Source: an uncultured Clostridia bacterium (lineage in GTDB: Bacteria; Bacillota; Clostridia; Oscillospirales; Ruminococcaceae). Taken from it: a stretch of 35,662 nt of DNA. The notes beneath the pieces are model-generated. The model ran no database searches, had not been told where the DNA came from, and saw only the letters and a list, made by a program, of their open reading frames with translations. The stretch lies in contig CANRLU010000013.1 of NCBI GenBank assembly GCA_947631535.1, positions 1-35,662 on the forward strand, read 5' to 3'. Every line of letters begins with the position of its first letter. Within the stretch, counting starts at the first letter, position 1. Shown here piece after piece: positions 16,869 to 24,353 of this stretch. Both the position numbers and the translations under genes were made by a program.

Positions 16869-18252
16869 TATGCAGCCCGAAAAGACCCCTGTCAGAGAGC
16901 AGGAGCCCAAGGTAAGAGCCCGCAATTTCAAGGAGGTCTCCTCCTGCTATACCGACGCCGAGGCGCTCAACGAGGCGCAGCGCTGCCTCAACTGCAAGAA
17001 TAAGCCCTGCGTGAGCGGCTGCCCCGTCGGTGTGAGGATACCCGAATTTATCGAAAAGATACGCGAAGGGGATATCCCCGCCGCGTATGACATCATCAAG
17101 ACCACAAACGGGCTTCCCGCCGTCTGCGGCAGGGTATGCCCGCAGGAATCGCAGTGCGAGTCGAAGTGCGTAAGAGGCATAAAGAGCGAGCCCGTCGGGA
17201 TAGGCCGCCTCGAGCGCTACTGCGCCGACTATATGGCCGACAAAGCTCCGAAGTCCGAAAAGCCCGCTCCCAACGGGCATAAGGTCGCGATAGTCGGCTC
17301 CGGTCCTTCGGGCTTAAGCTGCGCCTCCGACCTTGCCAAGCTCGGCTACGAGGTCACCGTTTTCGAGGCGTTTCACACCGCAGGCGGAGTGCTTATGTAC
17401 GGCATACCCGAGTTCAGGCTCCCGAAAGCGACGGTTCAGCGCGAGGTTGACGGACTTAGGGCGCTCGGCGTCGAGATAAGAACCGACATGGTAATAGGCA
17501 AGATACTTTCCGTCGATGAGCTCTTTGAAATGGGCTACGAGGCTGTGTTTATCGGCACTGGCGCGGGGCTTCCCAACTTTATGGGAATAGACGGCGAGTC
17601 GCTCGTAGGCGTTTACTCCGCCAACGAATATCTGACTCGCACAAACCTTATGAAAGCCTATCTTGATGACTACGACACGCCTATAAATCACGAGAAGAAG
17701 ATAGCCGTAGTCGGCGGCGGAAACGTGGCTATGGACGCCGCGCGCTCGGCTTTAAGGCTCGGAGCGGAAAAGGTCTACATCGTATACCGCCGTTCTGCCG
17801 ACGAAATGCCCGCAAGGCGCGAAGAGGTTCACCATGCCGTCGAGGAGGGCATAGAGTTCAGGTATCTCACCAATCCCGTTGAGATACTCGGCGACGAAAA
17901 CGGAAAGGTCAGAGGGCTTAAGTGCGTAAAAATGGAGCTCACCGAGCCCGACCAGAGCGGCAGGCGCGGCGTTAAGCCGATAGAGGGCTCGGAGTTTGAG
18001 CTCGAGACCGACGCCGTGATAATGGCGATAGGTACGTCTCCCAACCCGCTTATCCGCTCGACGACCAAGGGCCTTGAGACCAACCGCAGAGGATGCTTCG
18101 TTGTAGACGAGAATATGCTCACCACCCGCGAAGGAGTTTATGCCGGCGGCGACGCAGTTACCGGCGCGGCTACGGTCATACTTGCTATGGGCGCGGGAAA
18201 GAGCGCGGCAAAGTCGATAGACGAATATATAAAGTCGAAAAATAACTGTTGA
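16861..18252 (+). CDS. Nfn large subunit (annotated NADPH-dependent glutamate synthase, GltA-like)
   Basis: The 463-aa product has two N-terminal cysteine clusters for [4Fe-4S] centres (C42, C45, C50, C54 and C89, C93, C99, C103). It then has an FAD-binding motif VAIVGSGPSG (142-151) and a second dinucleotide fold (AVVGGGNVAMDAA). A C-terminal GDAVTGAATVILAMGAGKSAA completes the pattern. The family resembles the small subunit of glutamate synthase and is often named gltA, but no glutamate synthase large subunit is nearby. With the NfnA-type gene overlapping upstream, the bifurcating NADH-dependent reduced ferredoxin:NADP oxidoreductase is the best call. I use ATG 16861, eight bases after ggagg, over GTG 16852. 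Confidence 0.9.
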   Translation: MPNMQPEKTPVREQEPKVRARNFKEVSSCYTDAEALNEAQRCLNCKNKPCVSGCPVGVRIPEFIEKIREGDIPAAYDIIKTTNGLPAVCGRVCPQESQCESKCVRGIKSEPVGIGRLERYCADYMADKAPKSEKPAPNGHKVAIVGSGPSGLSCASDLAKLGYEVTVFEAFHTAGGVLMYGIPEFRLPKATVQREVDGLRALGVEIRTDMVIGKILSVDELFEMGYEAVFIGTGAGLPNFMGIDGESLVGVYSANEYLTRTNLMKAYLDDYDTPINHEKKIAVVGGGNVAMDAARSALRLGAEKVYIVYRRSADEMPARREEVHHAVEEGIEFRYLTNPVEILGDENGKVRGLKCVKMELTEPDQSGRRGVKPIEGSEFELETDAVIMAIGTSPNPLIRSTTKGLETNRRGCFVVDENMLTTREGVYAGGDAVTGAATVILAMGAGKSAAKSIDEYIKSKNNC

Positions 18253-18277
18253 AATATTCCCGAAAGTGTGCTATACT
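18249..18277 (+). promoter_or_regulatory. Sigma-A-type promoter of yajC
   Basis: TTGAAA (18249-18254), a 17-base spacer and TATACT (18272-18277) lie in the gap before yajC. The -35 overlaps the end of the Nfn large-subunit gene. Confidence 0.75.
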
Positions 18278-18308
18278 TAACTGAATCTTAATTTTGGAGG
18301 ACTTGAAA

Positions 18309-18725
18309 ATGTTACCCTTTATAATTTCACTGGCAGCCGACTCCACCGCAGGAGTTTCCGCCGCAGGCTCTATGTATACCCTCGTTTTTATGATACTTAT
18401 GCTTGTGGTTCTCTATTTCATCATGATACGTCCGCAGCGCAAAAAGGAAAAAGCCGATAACGAAATGCGCAAGAACGTTCAGGTAGGCGACGAGATAGAG
18501 ACTATCGGCGGCATTGTAGGCATAATCACCAAGATAGAAGAAAAAACCGTTGTTATCGAGACCAGCAGCGACCGCTGCAAAATGAGAATTAAAAAATGGG
18601 CGATAGCGACCAACGTTTCCGCCGACGAAGAGGCCAGGAGCAAAGCCGAAGCCGCTAAGGCGGAAAAGGCCGAAAAGAAGGGCAAAAAAGACAAGGACGA
18701 AGATAAGCCCATCGAAAAGGACTAA
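18309..18725 (+). CDS. yajC: Preprotein translocase accessory subunit YajC
   Basis: YajC is a small single-span membrane protein associated with the SecDF complex of the Sec export machinery. The 138-aa product has a short N-terminal extracellular stretch, one membrane helix (about 22-41) and the signature IMIRPQRKKEK. A conserved soluble part follows (VGDEIETIGGIVGIITKIE, then ETSSDRCKMRIKKWAI), and a Lys/Glu/Ala-rich tail. The ATG at 18309 follows tggagg by eight bases; an in-frame TTG five codons upstream overlaps that ribosome site. A terminator hairpin directly follows the stop codon. Confidence 0.93.
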   Translation: MLPFIISLAADSTAGVSAAGSMYTLVFMILMLVVLYFIMIRPQRKKEKADNEMRKNVQVGDEIETIGGIVGIITKIEEKTVVIETSSDRCKMRIKKWAIATNVSADEEARSKAEAAKAEKAEKKGKKDKDEDKPIEKD

Positions 18726-18743
18726 TATTATTCTAAAAAGCCG

Positions 18744-18787
18744 ATCCCCCGAATATCGTTTATCAAAACGGTGTTCGGGGGATTTTT
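18744..18787 (+). terminator. Terminator or attenuator after yajC, overlapping the next ribosome site
   Basis: Perfect 10-bp arms (18744-18753 with 18774-18783) enclose an inner CGTTT/AAACG stem (18757-18761, 18766-18770) and are followed by T5. The next gene's ATG begins at 18788, directly after the T tract. The only purine-rich ribosome-site candidate (GGGGGA, 18777-18782) lies in the 3' arm, so the folded hairpin would both stop transcription and hide the site. Confidence 0.8.
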
Positions 18788-19168
18788 ATGTCCGATTTTA
18801 AAAACAGCCTTCTTCGCGGGTTCGCGATATCGCTTGCCGCTGCGCTTGCTGTCAGCACGGCCGTCGGCACTGCCGCGCTTTTTATAGATATCCCCGACGG
18901 TCTGTTAGATAAACTTTCCTTTGCGGTGCTTGCGCTTGCGGCATATATCGCGGCGTATGCTTCCACCCAGTTCTACCGTTCAAAAGGACTTATTCAGGGA
19001 CTTATCTGCGGCGCGGGAGTTTTCGCCGCGGCCTTTATTTGCGGAACGGTCTTTCTGAAACAGCTCCCGAGCGACTATGCCGCCGTCAAGGCGGTGCTGT
19101 GCGCGGTGTTCGGCGCTATAGGAGGCATAAAGGGTGTAAACACCAAAAAAACAGGTATCAGACATTAA
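18788..19168 (+). CDS. TIGR04086 family membrane protein
   Basis: The 126-aa product has four hydrophobic segments (about 10-32, 41-60, 70-88, 98-117) and ends in a short basic tail. It matches what I know of the TIGR04086 family, small four-span membrane proteins that recur directly after yajC in Clostridia. No biochemical function is established. The start ATG at 18788 begins immediately after the T tract of the yajC terminator, and its ribosome site appears to be part of that hairpin. Expression therefore probably depends on readthrough from yajC or on a promoter I cannot see. Confidence 0.8.
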   Translation: MSDFKNSLLRGFAISLAAALAVSTAVGTAALFIDIPDGLLDKLSFAVLALAAYIAAYASTQFYRSKGLIQGLICGAGVFAAAFICGTVFLKQLPSDYAAVKAVLCAVFGAIGGIKGVNTKKTGIRH

Positions 19169-19190
19169 ATCCGCGCCGTCGGCATAGAAT
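19163..19190 (+). promoter_or_regulatory. Weak candidate sigma-E promoter of the spoIIIA operon
   Basis: CATAGAAT (19183-19190) differs at one position from the sigma-E -10 pattern CATACAnT. An AT-rich CATTAAAT (19163-19170) sits 12 bases upstream where a -35 is expected; spacing and -35 match are poor. Support is mainly that spoIIIA is sigma-E dependent in Bacillus and that the site lies 28 bases before the first gene. Confidence 0.35.
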
Positions 19191-19217
19191 TGTAAAAAGG
19201 ACAAGGAGGGTAAACTT

Positions 19218-20087
19218 ATGGGTATAAAAAACGCGCTTGAGCTTTTAAGCGGCAGGCCGCTCGAAGCGCTTAGCAGTCTTACGCCTGCGGAGCTTTCCGA
19301 AATAGACGAGATACGCCTTAGGGTGAACAGGCCGGTATCGCTCTCTGTAGGCCGGCGCGACGTTATTCTCGGCGGAGTGACGGCTTCTCCGGAAGACATC
19401 GAGCACACGTTCAAAACGGCGTTTTCATATTCGATGCACAGCTATTCAAAGGAGCTTTCGCTCGGCTGCATAACCACCGTCGGCGGGAACCGCGTCGGCA
19501 TATGCGGCACAGCCGTCACCGCTTCCGATAAATTCACCGTGGATACGCTCAAATACATTTCCTCGATCAACATAAGGATAGCCCGCGAAGTAAAGGGCTG
19601 CGCCGACGGCATAATAAACGACTGCTTTTCGGGCGGACTCTGCGGGCTATTAGTGGTGGGACCGCCGTCGAGCGGAAAGACCACGGTTTTAAGAGACATG
19701 GCGCGGCAGCTCGGAAGCCGGTTTAAGATATCGCTCATAGACGAGCTCAACGAGATCTCCGCCACGCACCGAAACATCGCGCAGAACGACGTGGGCAGCC
19801 TTACCGACGTATTTGTGGGGTATCCGAAGCATGTGGGCGTTTCAACGGCCGTGAGAGTGATGTCTCCCCGCGCGATTATCGCCGACGAGATAGGTTCGGA
19901 AGAAGATTGCAGGGCGCTCGAATATGCTCTTCACTGCGGAGTAAAGCTTATAACCGCCGTTCACGGCGAGAGCGTTTCCGACGCCGAAAAAAAGCCTGCG
20001 GTACAAAAGCTGATGCAGGAGGGAGCGTTTAGCTGGGCGGCCGAGCTGAGTCCCGAGCGCGGGATAAGGACGGTAAAGCTTGATTAA
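19218..20087 (+). CDS. spoIIIAA: Stage III sporulation protein AA (ATPase)
   Basis: SpoIIIAA is the secretion-ATPase-like component of the SpoIIIA-SpoIIQ complex spanning the two membranes around the forespore. The 289-aa product has an N-terminal domain (about 1-135), a Walker A motif GPPSSGKTT (148-156), and a SLIDELNEIS / RAIIADEIGSEEDC region. A histidine-containing ITAVHGES element, as in type II/IV secretion ATPases, follows. The ATG at 19218 has a strong aaggaggg site eight bases upstream. It overlaps spoIIIAB by 8 bases. Confidence 0.95.
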   Translation: MGIKNALELLSGRPLEALSSLTPAELSEIDEIRLRVNRPVSLSVGRRDVILGGVTASPEDIEHTFKTAFSYSMHSYSKELSLGCITTVGGNRVGICGTAVTASDKFTVDTLKYISSINIRIAREVKGCADGIINDCFSGGLCGLLVVGPPSSGKTTVLRDMARQLGSRFKISLIDELNEISATHRNIAQNDVGSLTDVFVGYPKHVGVSTAVRVMSPRAIIADEIGSEEDCRALEYALHCGVKLITAVHGESVSDAEKKPAVQKLMQEGAFSWAAELSPERGIRTVKLD

Positions 20088-20559
20088 GTTTATGCTCTGC
20101 ACGGCGCTCTGCGTTTGCTCGCTTATGTCTTCATACGAGCTTTATGCGGGTTCGCTTAAAAAGTCGCAGACGGCAAGAGAGCTCGCCGAGACCGTTGACA
20201 GGATAATTATGATGCTTCGCTACGGTGCCGCCGACGTTTACGAGATATGCCGCTCGGCGTTTTCCGATTCGGAAGAGTTCAAAGCTTTCCGCTCAATAAA
20301 CGGCGGCGACTTCGGTGCGCAGTGGAAGGCCGCCTGCGATTCAATAGACGCAGACGACGATTCAAAGCGGCTTTTTGAGCGCGTAGGGCGGATCTTAGGC
20401 ACCTCCGACGCAGAGTCGCAGGCGGCGGTTCTCGGAGGCGTTTCAAAGGAGCTTTATGAGCACGCCAAGGAACTGAAAGAGCGTGCGGAGCGCTCTAAAA
20501 GGCTTTATCTCACATTCGGAGCCGCGATAGGCCTCGGTATTTCCATAATGATAATTTGA
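20080..20559 (+). CDS. spoIIIAB: Stage III sporulation protein AB
   Basis: The 159-aa product has an N-terminal membrane segment (about 4-19) and a C-terminal hydrophobic segment (YLTFGAAIGLGISIMII). In between is a helical domain with RELAETVDRIIMMLRYGAADV. This fits SpoIIIAB, which resembles type II secretion inner-membrane GspF-like proteins. The start is TTG at 20080, nine bases after aagga; ATG 20092 is an alternative. The overlap with spoIIIAA implies translational coupling. Confidence 0.92.
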   Translation: MIKFMLCTALCVCSLMSSYELYAGSLKKSQTARELAETVDRIIMMLRYGAADVYEICRSAFSDSEEFKAFRSINGGDFGAQWKAACDSIDADDDSKRLFERVGRILGTSDAESQAAVLGGVSKELYEHAKELKERAERSKRLYLTFGAAIGLGISIMII

Positions 20560-20566
20560 GGTGGAT

Positions 20567-20761
20567 ATGGACGTAACACTCGTTTTTCAGATAGCCGGTC
20601 TCGGGATAATAGTTGCGGTGTTGAGCCAGCTTCTTAAGCGCGCAGAGAGGGACGAGCAGGCCCTGATGATAACGATAGCCGGTCTCGTAATAGTTATGCT
20701 TATGCTCGTAAACGAGATATCCGAGCTTTTCGACACCGTAAAAAGCACCTTCGGCTTCTGA
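20567..20761 (+). CDS. spoIIIAC: Stage III sporulation protein AC
   Basis: The 64-aa product has two hydrophobic segments (about 3-20 and 34-50) joined by the charged loop KRAERDEQ, the standard size and layout of SpoIIIAC. ATG 20567 closely follows gaggtgg; GTG 20561 would add two residues. Its TGA overlaps the next ATG by one base (TGATG). Confidence 0.93.
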   Translation: MDVTLVFQIAGLGIIVAVLSQLLKRAERDEQALMITIAGLVIVMLMLVNEISELFDTVKSTFGF

Positions 20762-21150
20762 TGGACATAATCAGAATTGCGGTAATATGCCTTGTCGCGG
20801 CGGTATTGGCAAAGGTGATACAGCCCACCAACCGCGACCTTGCGGCGCTCCTTTCGATATCTGCCGTAATATTTACGGCTTTTATCGCGGTAGACGGCAT
20901 ATATCAGGTATTCGGAGGGACCGAAAGGCTGTTCGGAACCGTCGGGCTGGGAGGAGGATATCTCGGAATAGCTTTTCGCGCGCTCGGGATATGCTATATA
21001 AGCGAACTGTGCTCGTCGTCCTGCCGCGACTGCGGCGAGACCGCTCTCGGCAGCGTGCTCGACATTTCGGGACGCGTAGCCGTGGCGCTTTTGTGCCTGC
21101 CGCTTTTAAGGGAATTTACTGAGGCAGTAAAAAGTATTCTGGAGAAATAA
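20761..21150 (+). CDS. spoIIIAD: Stage III sporulation protein AD
   Basis: The 129-aa product has three to four hydrophobic segments and the family stretch KVIQPTNRDLAALLSI near residues 18-33. A helix, LGIAFRALGICYISELCSSSCRDCGE, is typical of SpoIIIAD; the run of cysteines there is notable. SpoIIIAC and SpoIIIAD are membrane parts of the SpoIIIA channel. It starts one base inside the spoIIIAC stop and ends directly before spoIIIAE. Confidence 0.93.
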   Translation: MDIIRIAVICLVAAVLAKVIQPTNRDLAALLSISAVIFTAFIAVDGIYQVFGGTERLFGTVGLGGGYLGIAFRALGICYISELCSSSCRDCGETALGSVLDISGRVAVALLCLPLLREFTEAVKSILEK

Positions 21151-22251
21151 ATGAAAAAACTTTTAATTATCGTTACGGTTTTTCTGTCCGCTGTAATTTT
21201 GAGCGTTCCCGTAAGCGCGCAGATGCAGGAATTTGAGGGAGAGATACGCTCCCGTCTGTCGGAGGCGGATACCGCAGATATATCCGACGGACTTGCCCGC
21301 ATAGGCGTAGAGCCCGACGATCCCGAAAGCGTCAAAGGCATTAGCGCCGAAGGGATACTCGGATATATAAAGAGCATAGTTATGGAGGCTCTTACCCGTC
21401 CTGCTAAGATCATACTGATAGTCGCGGCGATAGCTGCCGTCAGTCGGGTCGCGGCATCTTTGTCAGTAAAGGCGGGGCTTTACGGCGAGCTCTTCGTCAT
21501 AATCTGCTTTCTGGCGATATGTCCCTATGTCGCCGACACGTTCGGCTCGCTCGTAAATTCAATGCTCGGCTGTGAGGCATTTATGGCGTCGTACATACCC
21601 GTTTTCGCAGCGGTCACGGCCGCTTCCGGCAACGTTGCAGCGGCTGCCTCATATAACGCCATAGTTCTCTATTTCTGCGAGGCGGCTTCGGCCGTCGCGA
21701 CTACCGTTTTGCGCCCGATACTCGCATGTATGCTCGTTATGTCTGTCACGCAGGCGGTTAACCCCGACCTAAGAGGTCTGACCGCCGCCGTGAGAAACGC
21801 TCTTACCGTTATAATCGGGTTTATAATGACGGTATTTTTGGGAGTGATAGGCCTTGAAACGCTCGCGGGCAGGGGAGCGGAGGGAATAGCAGTCAAGGCG
21901 GGAAAATACGCCGTTTCGAGCTTTGTACCGGTGATAGGATATTCGCTTTCCGAGTCGTATAAGGCGGTCAGCCTGAGTCTGAGCGCCATTCGCACGACTG
22001 TAGGAACGTTCGGAATAATAGTGCTCTGCGTTTTTATGCTCTCGCCGCTGATAACCGCTGCGGTATATAAAATGGCGTTCTCGCTCTGCTCTTTGCTGTG
22101 CAGGCTGACCGGCGCCGACGGCATAGCCACCCTCGCAGGCGGACTTGCCGATGTATTCGGGTTCGCTTCGACGGTCCTCACGGTGTTTATGCTTATGTTC
22201 ACGGTGGCCACGGGCATGCTCGTTATCCTCGGGGGAGAGATGCTTTTATGA
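21151..22251 (+). CDS. spoIIIAE: Stage III sporulation protein AE
   Basis: The 366-aa product has a cleavable-looking signal (1-24, ending PVSAQ), then a soluble stretch to about 75. Some seven or eight hydrophobic segments follow to the C-terminus. This is the polytopic component of the SpoIIIA channel in the mother-cell-derived membrane. It begins right after the spoIIIAD stop and overlaps spoIIIAF by 4 bases (ATGA). Confidence 0.93.
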   Translation: MKKLLIIVTVFLSAVILSVPVSAQMQEFEGEIRSRLSEADTADISDGLARIGVEPDDPESVKGISAEGILGYIKSIVMEALTRPAKIILIVAAIAAVSRVAASLSVKAGLYGELFVIICFLAICPYVADTFGSLVNSMLGCEAFMASYIPVFAAVTAASGNVAAAASYNAIVLYFCEAASAVATTVLRPILACMLVMSVTQAVNPDLRGLTAAVRNALTVIIGFIMTVFLGVIGLETLAGRGAEGIAVKAGKYAVSSFVPVIGYSLSESYKAVSLSLSAIRTTVGTFGIIVLCVFMLSPLITAAVYKMAFSLCSLLCRLTGADGIATLAGGLADVFGFASTVLTVFMLMFTVATGMLVILGGEMLL

Positions 22252-22715
22252 GCTTTCTGAAAAACGCCGTCCTCACCGTCTGTATGCTTTCGGTGATAAG
22301 TACGCTCTTTATGATGCTCGTTCCCGACAGATTCCGCCGAGATATAAAATCGGTCATATCCCTTATTGCCGCCGTGGCGATCGTTACTCTGATACTCGGA
22401 GCCGACTTCTCGGACCTCGGCACTGATTTTAACAGTATTGAATTTCAGCAGAGCACAGCCTCTCGCAACAGACTGATACAGTCGGAGGTAGAGAGCCGCG
22501 CGGCCGACATTATAGCCTCGTTTCTTGAAGAAAACGGGATAAGCTGCAAAAATATCGCGGTGAGGACTACTATTGACGGGCAGAACAGCATATTTATTAC
22601 TGAAACCGATATCCTGCTTGACTCTTCCGAAAAAGAGCGAGAGCAATTTGTGAGGAGCATAATTGCGGAAAGGGTCGGCGACATAGAAGTAAAAATAAGA
22701 TATGAGGATAGCTGA
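22248..22715 (+). CDS. spoIIIAF: Stage III sporulation protein AF
   Basis: The 155-aa product has two N-terminal membrane helices (about 5-24 and 33-50) and a soluble C-terminal domain with a coiled-like segment followed by strands, as in SpoIIIAF ring-forming domains. The open frame extends further upstream inside spoIIIAE, but the ATG at 22248 gives the expected N-terminus (MSFLKNAVLTVC) and the ATGA coupling to spoIIIAE. It ends directly before the spoIIIAG start. Confidence 0.9.
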   Translation: MSFLKNAVLTVCMLSVISTLFMMLVPDRFRRDIKSVISLIAAVAIVTLILGADFSDLGTDFNSIEFQQSTASRNRLIQSEVESRAADIIASFLEENGISCKNIAVRTTIDGQNSIFITETDILLDSSEKEREQFVRSIIAERVGDIEVKIRYEDS

Positions 22716-23228
22716 ATGGGAATACAAAAAGTAAAAGACAGATTTCTTGAAGCCCTGAAAAAGTCGCCGAAGCTCAAGGTATATCTTTGCATAGCGGCGG
22801 TGTGCACGGCAGCGCTTCTGTTTATGAGAGCGCCTCCCGAAAAAGATGACCCGCTGGCCGAAACGGGGGCACTTTCCGCAGCGGCTGCGGAGCAGAGTTA
22901 TGAGCAGCGTCTCGAGTCGGAGCTTGAAGAGATAATTTCAAAAATACAGGGAGTTTCCGATGTAACGGTGATGCTCACTCTTGAGGGCAGCGACAGAAAG
23001 GTATACGTTGCCGACGTATCCGATTCCGATTCCAAAACCGAGAGCAAGACCGTTATCATAGGCTCTAAGGAGGCGCTTTTGCAGTCAACTGAATATCCGA
23101 GGGTAATGGGCGTGCTCGTCGTATGCGGCGGCGGAAACAGCGCCTCGGTGAAAGAAAAGGTGGTAAATGCGGTCTCTACCGTATTGGATATACCCGCAGG
23201 CAAAGTTTATGTAACAAACGCAAAATAA
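22716..23228 (+). CDS. spoIIIAG: Stage III sporulation protein AG
   Basis: The 170-aa product has a basic cytoplasmic start, one membrane helix (about 22-37), a variable linker and a C-terminal ring-building domain. That domain runs from about 70 (LEEIISKIQGVSDVTVMLTLEG) through YPRVMGVLVVCGGG to KVYVTNAK. In Bacillus, SpoIIIAG forms a large ring in the intermembrane space. It begins immediately after the spoIIIAF stop, continuing the operon. Confidence 0.93.
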   Translation: MGIQKVKDRFLEALKKSPKLKVYLCIAAVCTAALLFMRAPPEKDDPLAETGALSAAAAEQSYEQRLESELEEIISKIQGVSDVTVMLTLEGSDRKVYVADVSDSDSKTESKTVIIGSKEALLQSTEYPRVMGVLVVCGGGNSASVKEKVVNAVSTVLDIPAGKVYVTNAK

Positions 23229-23249
23229 ACATTCTCAAGGAGGATAACA

Positions 23250-23813
23250 ATGAGAAAGATCAACAGAAGCTTCAATTTAAAGGTGAACAAAAAACACATT
23301 ATCCTGGCGTGCCTTACGCTGTTTTTGGGGATAACCGTATATGCCAACTACAGGCTCTCTAAAGTCGAGATCCCCACGACCGACGTCGTTGACGGCGTAG
23401 ACCTTTCGGGTACATACGGCGAGGTGCAGTATGTAAACGGCACCGAGCTGTCGAACTATTCGAGCGAGGACTACTTTGCTCAGGCGAGGCTCGACAAGCT
23501 CACCTCCCGCGACCAGGCTGTGGAGACGCTGAAAATGGTCTTAAACGGTCAGGACATAACCGACGACGAAATGGCCGCCTACACTATGAACGCCGTGACT
23601 CTCTCTTCTCTTATAGAGAGCGAAACGACGGTCGAAAACCTGATTCTCGCCTCTGGCTATGAAGACTGCGTTGTATATCTCGACGGCACAAATGCGAGCA
23701 TCGTGGTGAAATCCGACGGACTTAGCTCGTCGCAGGCGGCGGAGATAAAGGACATTTTGCTCTCCGAGGTAGATGTTCCGAATGAAAATATTAGAATTTT
23801 TGAAGTAAAGTAG
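23250..23813 (+). CDS. spoIIIAH: Stage III sporulation protein AH
   Basis: The 187-aa product has one membrane helix (about 17-32) and an extracytoplasmic domain. The domain includes DYFAQARLDKLTSRDQAVETL (about 70-90) and a YscJ/FliF-like C-terminal half with SLIESETTVENLI and EDCVVYLDG. SpoIIIAH binds SpoIIQ across the intermembrane space and retains the complex at the forespore. It has its own aaggagg ribosome site, 22 bases after spoIIIAG, and ends the operon. The next promoter starts at the stop codon; no terminator is visible. Confidence 0.94.
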   Translation: MRKINRSFNLKVNKKHIILACLTLFLGITVYANYRLSKVEIPTTDVVDGVDLSGTYGEVQYVNGTELSNYSSEDYFAQARLDKLTSRDQAVETLKMVLNGQDITDDEMAAYTMNAVTLSSLIESETTVENLILASGYEDCVVYLDGTNASIVVKSDGLSSSQAAEIKDILLSEVDVPNENIRIFEVK

Positions 23814-23842
23814 TTGTTTTCTCTGAAAATAAATGCTATACT
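23814..23842 (+). promoter_or_regulatory. Sigma-A-type promoter of the asp23-nusB cluster
   Basis: TTGTTT (23814-23819), a 17-base spacer and TATACT (23837-23842) lie directly after the spoIIIAH stop. A 5-bp inverted repeat (TATAC at 23842-23846, GTATA at 23850-23854) covers the expected start point and could be an operator. Confidence 0.72.
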
Positions 23843-23920
23843 ATACAGTGTATATTTAATCGGAAAAATGTATAAGGCCAAATGTCCTATGCAGGAAGTA
23901 TAAAAGGAGGGCGAAAGCCT

Positions 23921-24286
23921 ATGGAAAAAGCAGTAAACTCTAAAAAAGGCACCCTTAAGGTCTCGGAGAACGTTATCGTGACGATAATAAAAAATACCGT
24001 CTCCGAGATCGAAGGAATATCCAAAATAGCCGCAAAGTCTCTGAGCATAAAGAGCCTTTTGCAGGGGAGCACGGACCAGTCCGACATAAAGGTCTCTATG
24101 CTCGACGGCGTTTGCAGGATATCTATGTCGGTAATAGCAAAGAGCGGCTACAACATTGTTGCCGTCTGCGAAGAAGCGCAGGAGAAGGTTAAAGCGGCAG
24201 TGCAGTCGATGACCGGAGTTACGGTATCGAAGGTCGATATTTCGGTCGTAGATGTAAACTTCGCAGCCGAGACCGAATCAATATAA
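23921..24286 (+). CDS. Asp23/Gls24 family envelope stress protein
   Basis: The 121-aa product is a DUF322/Asp23 domain protein (VSENVIVTIIKNTVSEIEGI; VSMLDGVCRISMSVIAKSG; AVQSMTGVTVSKVDISVVDV). Relatives are membrane-peripheral proteins induced by cell-wall stress in staphylococci. In Clostridia a copy before nusB is standard and its role there is unknown. ATG 23921 has AAGGAGG ten bases upstream; an earlier in-frame ATG at 23882 lacks a site. It heads a cluster running to recN. Confidence 0.9.
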   Translation: MEKAVNSKKGTLKVSENVIVTIIKNTVSEIEGISKIAAKSLSIKSLLQGSTDQSDIKVSMLDGVCRISMSVIAKSGYNIVAVCEEAQEKVKAAVQSMTGVTVSKVDISVVDVNFAAETESI

Positions 24287-24295
24287 GCCTACGGA

Positions 24296-24324
24296 AGCCG
24301 AGCGGCCGATTTGACCGCTTGGCT
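24296..24324 (+). other. Hairpin between asp23 and nusB without a T tract
   Basis: Ten-base arms (24296-24305 with 24315-24324, one G-T pair) and a 9-base loop form a stable GC-rich hairpin. No run of T follows, so it is not a standard terminator. It may stabilise or partition the mRNA between the two genes. Confidence 0.5.
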
Positions 24325-24353
24325 GCCGCACGTTAAAAATAATGGAGAGAAAA

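Noticed and set aside
16852-18252. True glutamate synthase small subunit
   Set aside because: No large-subunit gene is nearby and the preceding overlapping gene is the Nfn alpha partner, so the bifurcating complex is the better call.
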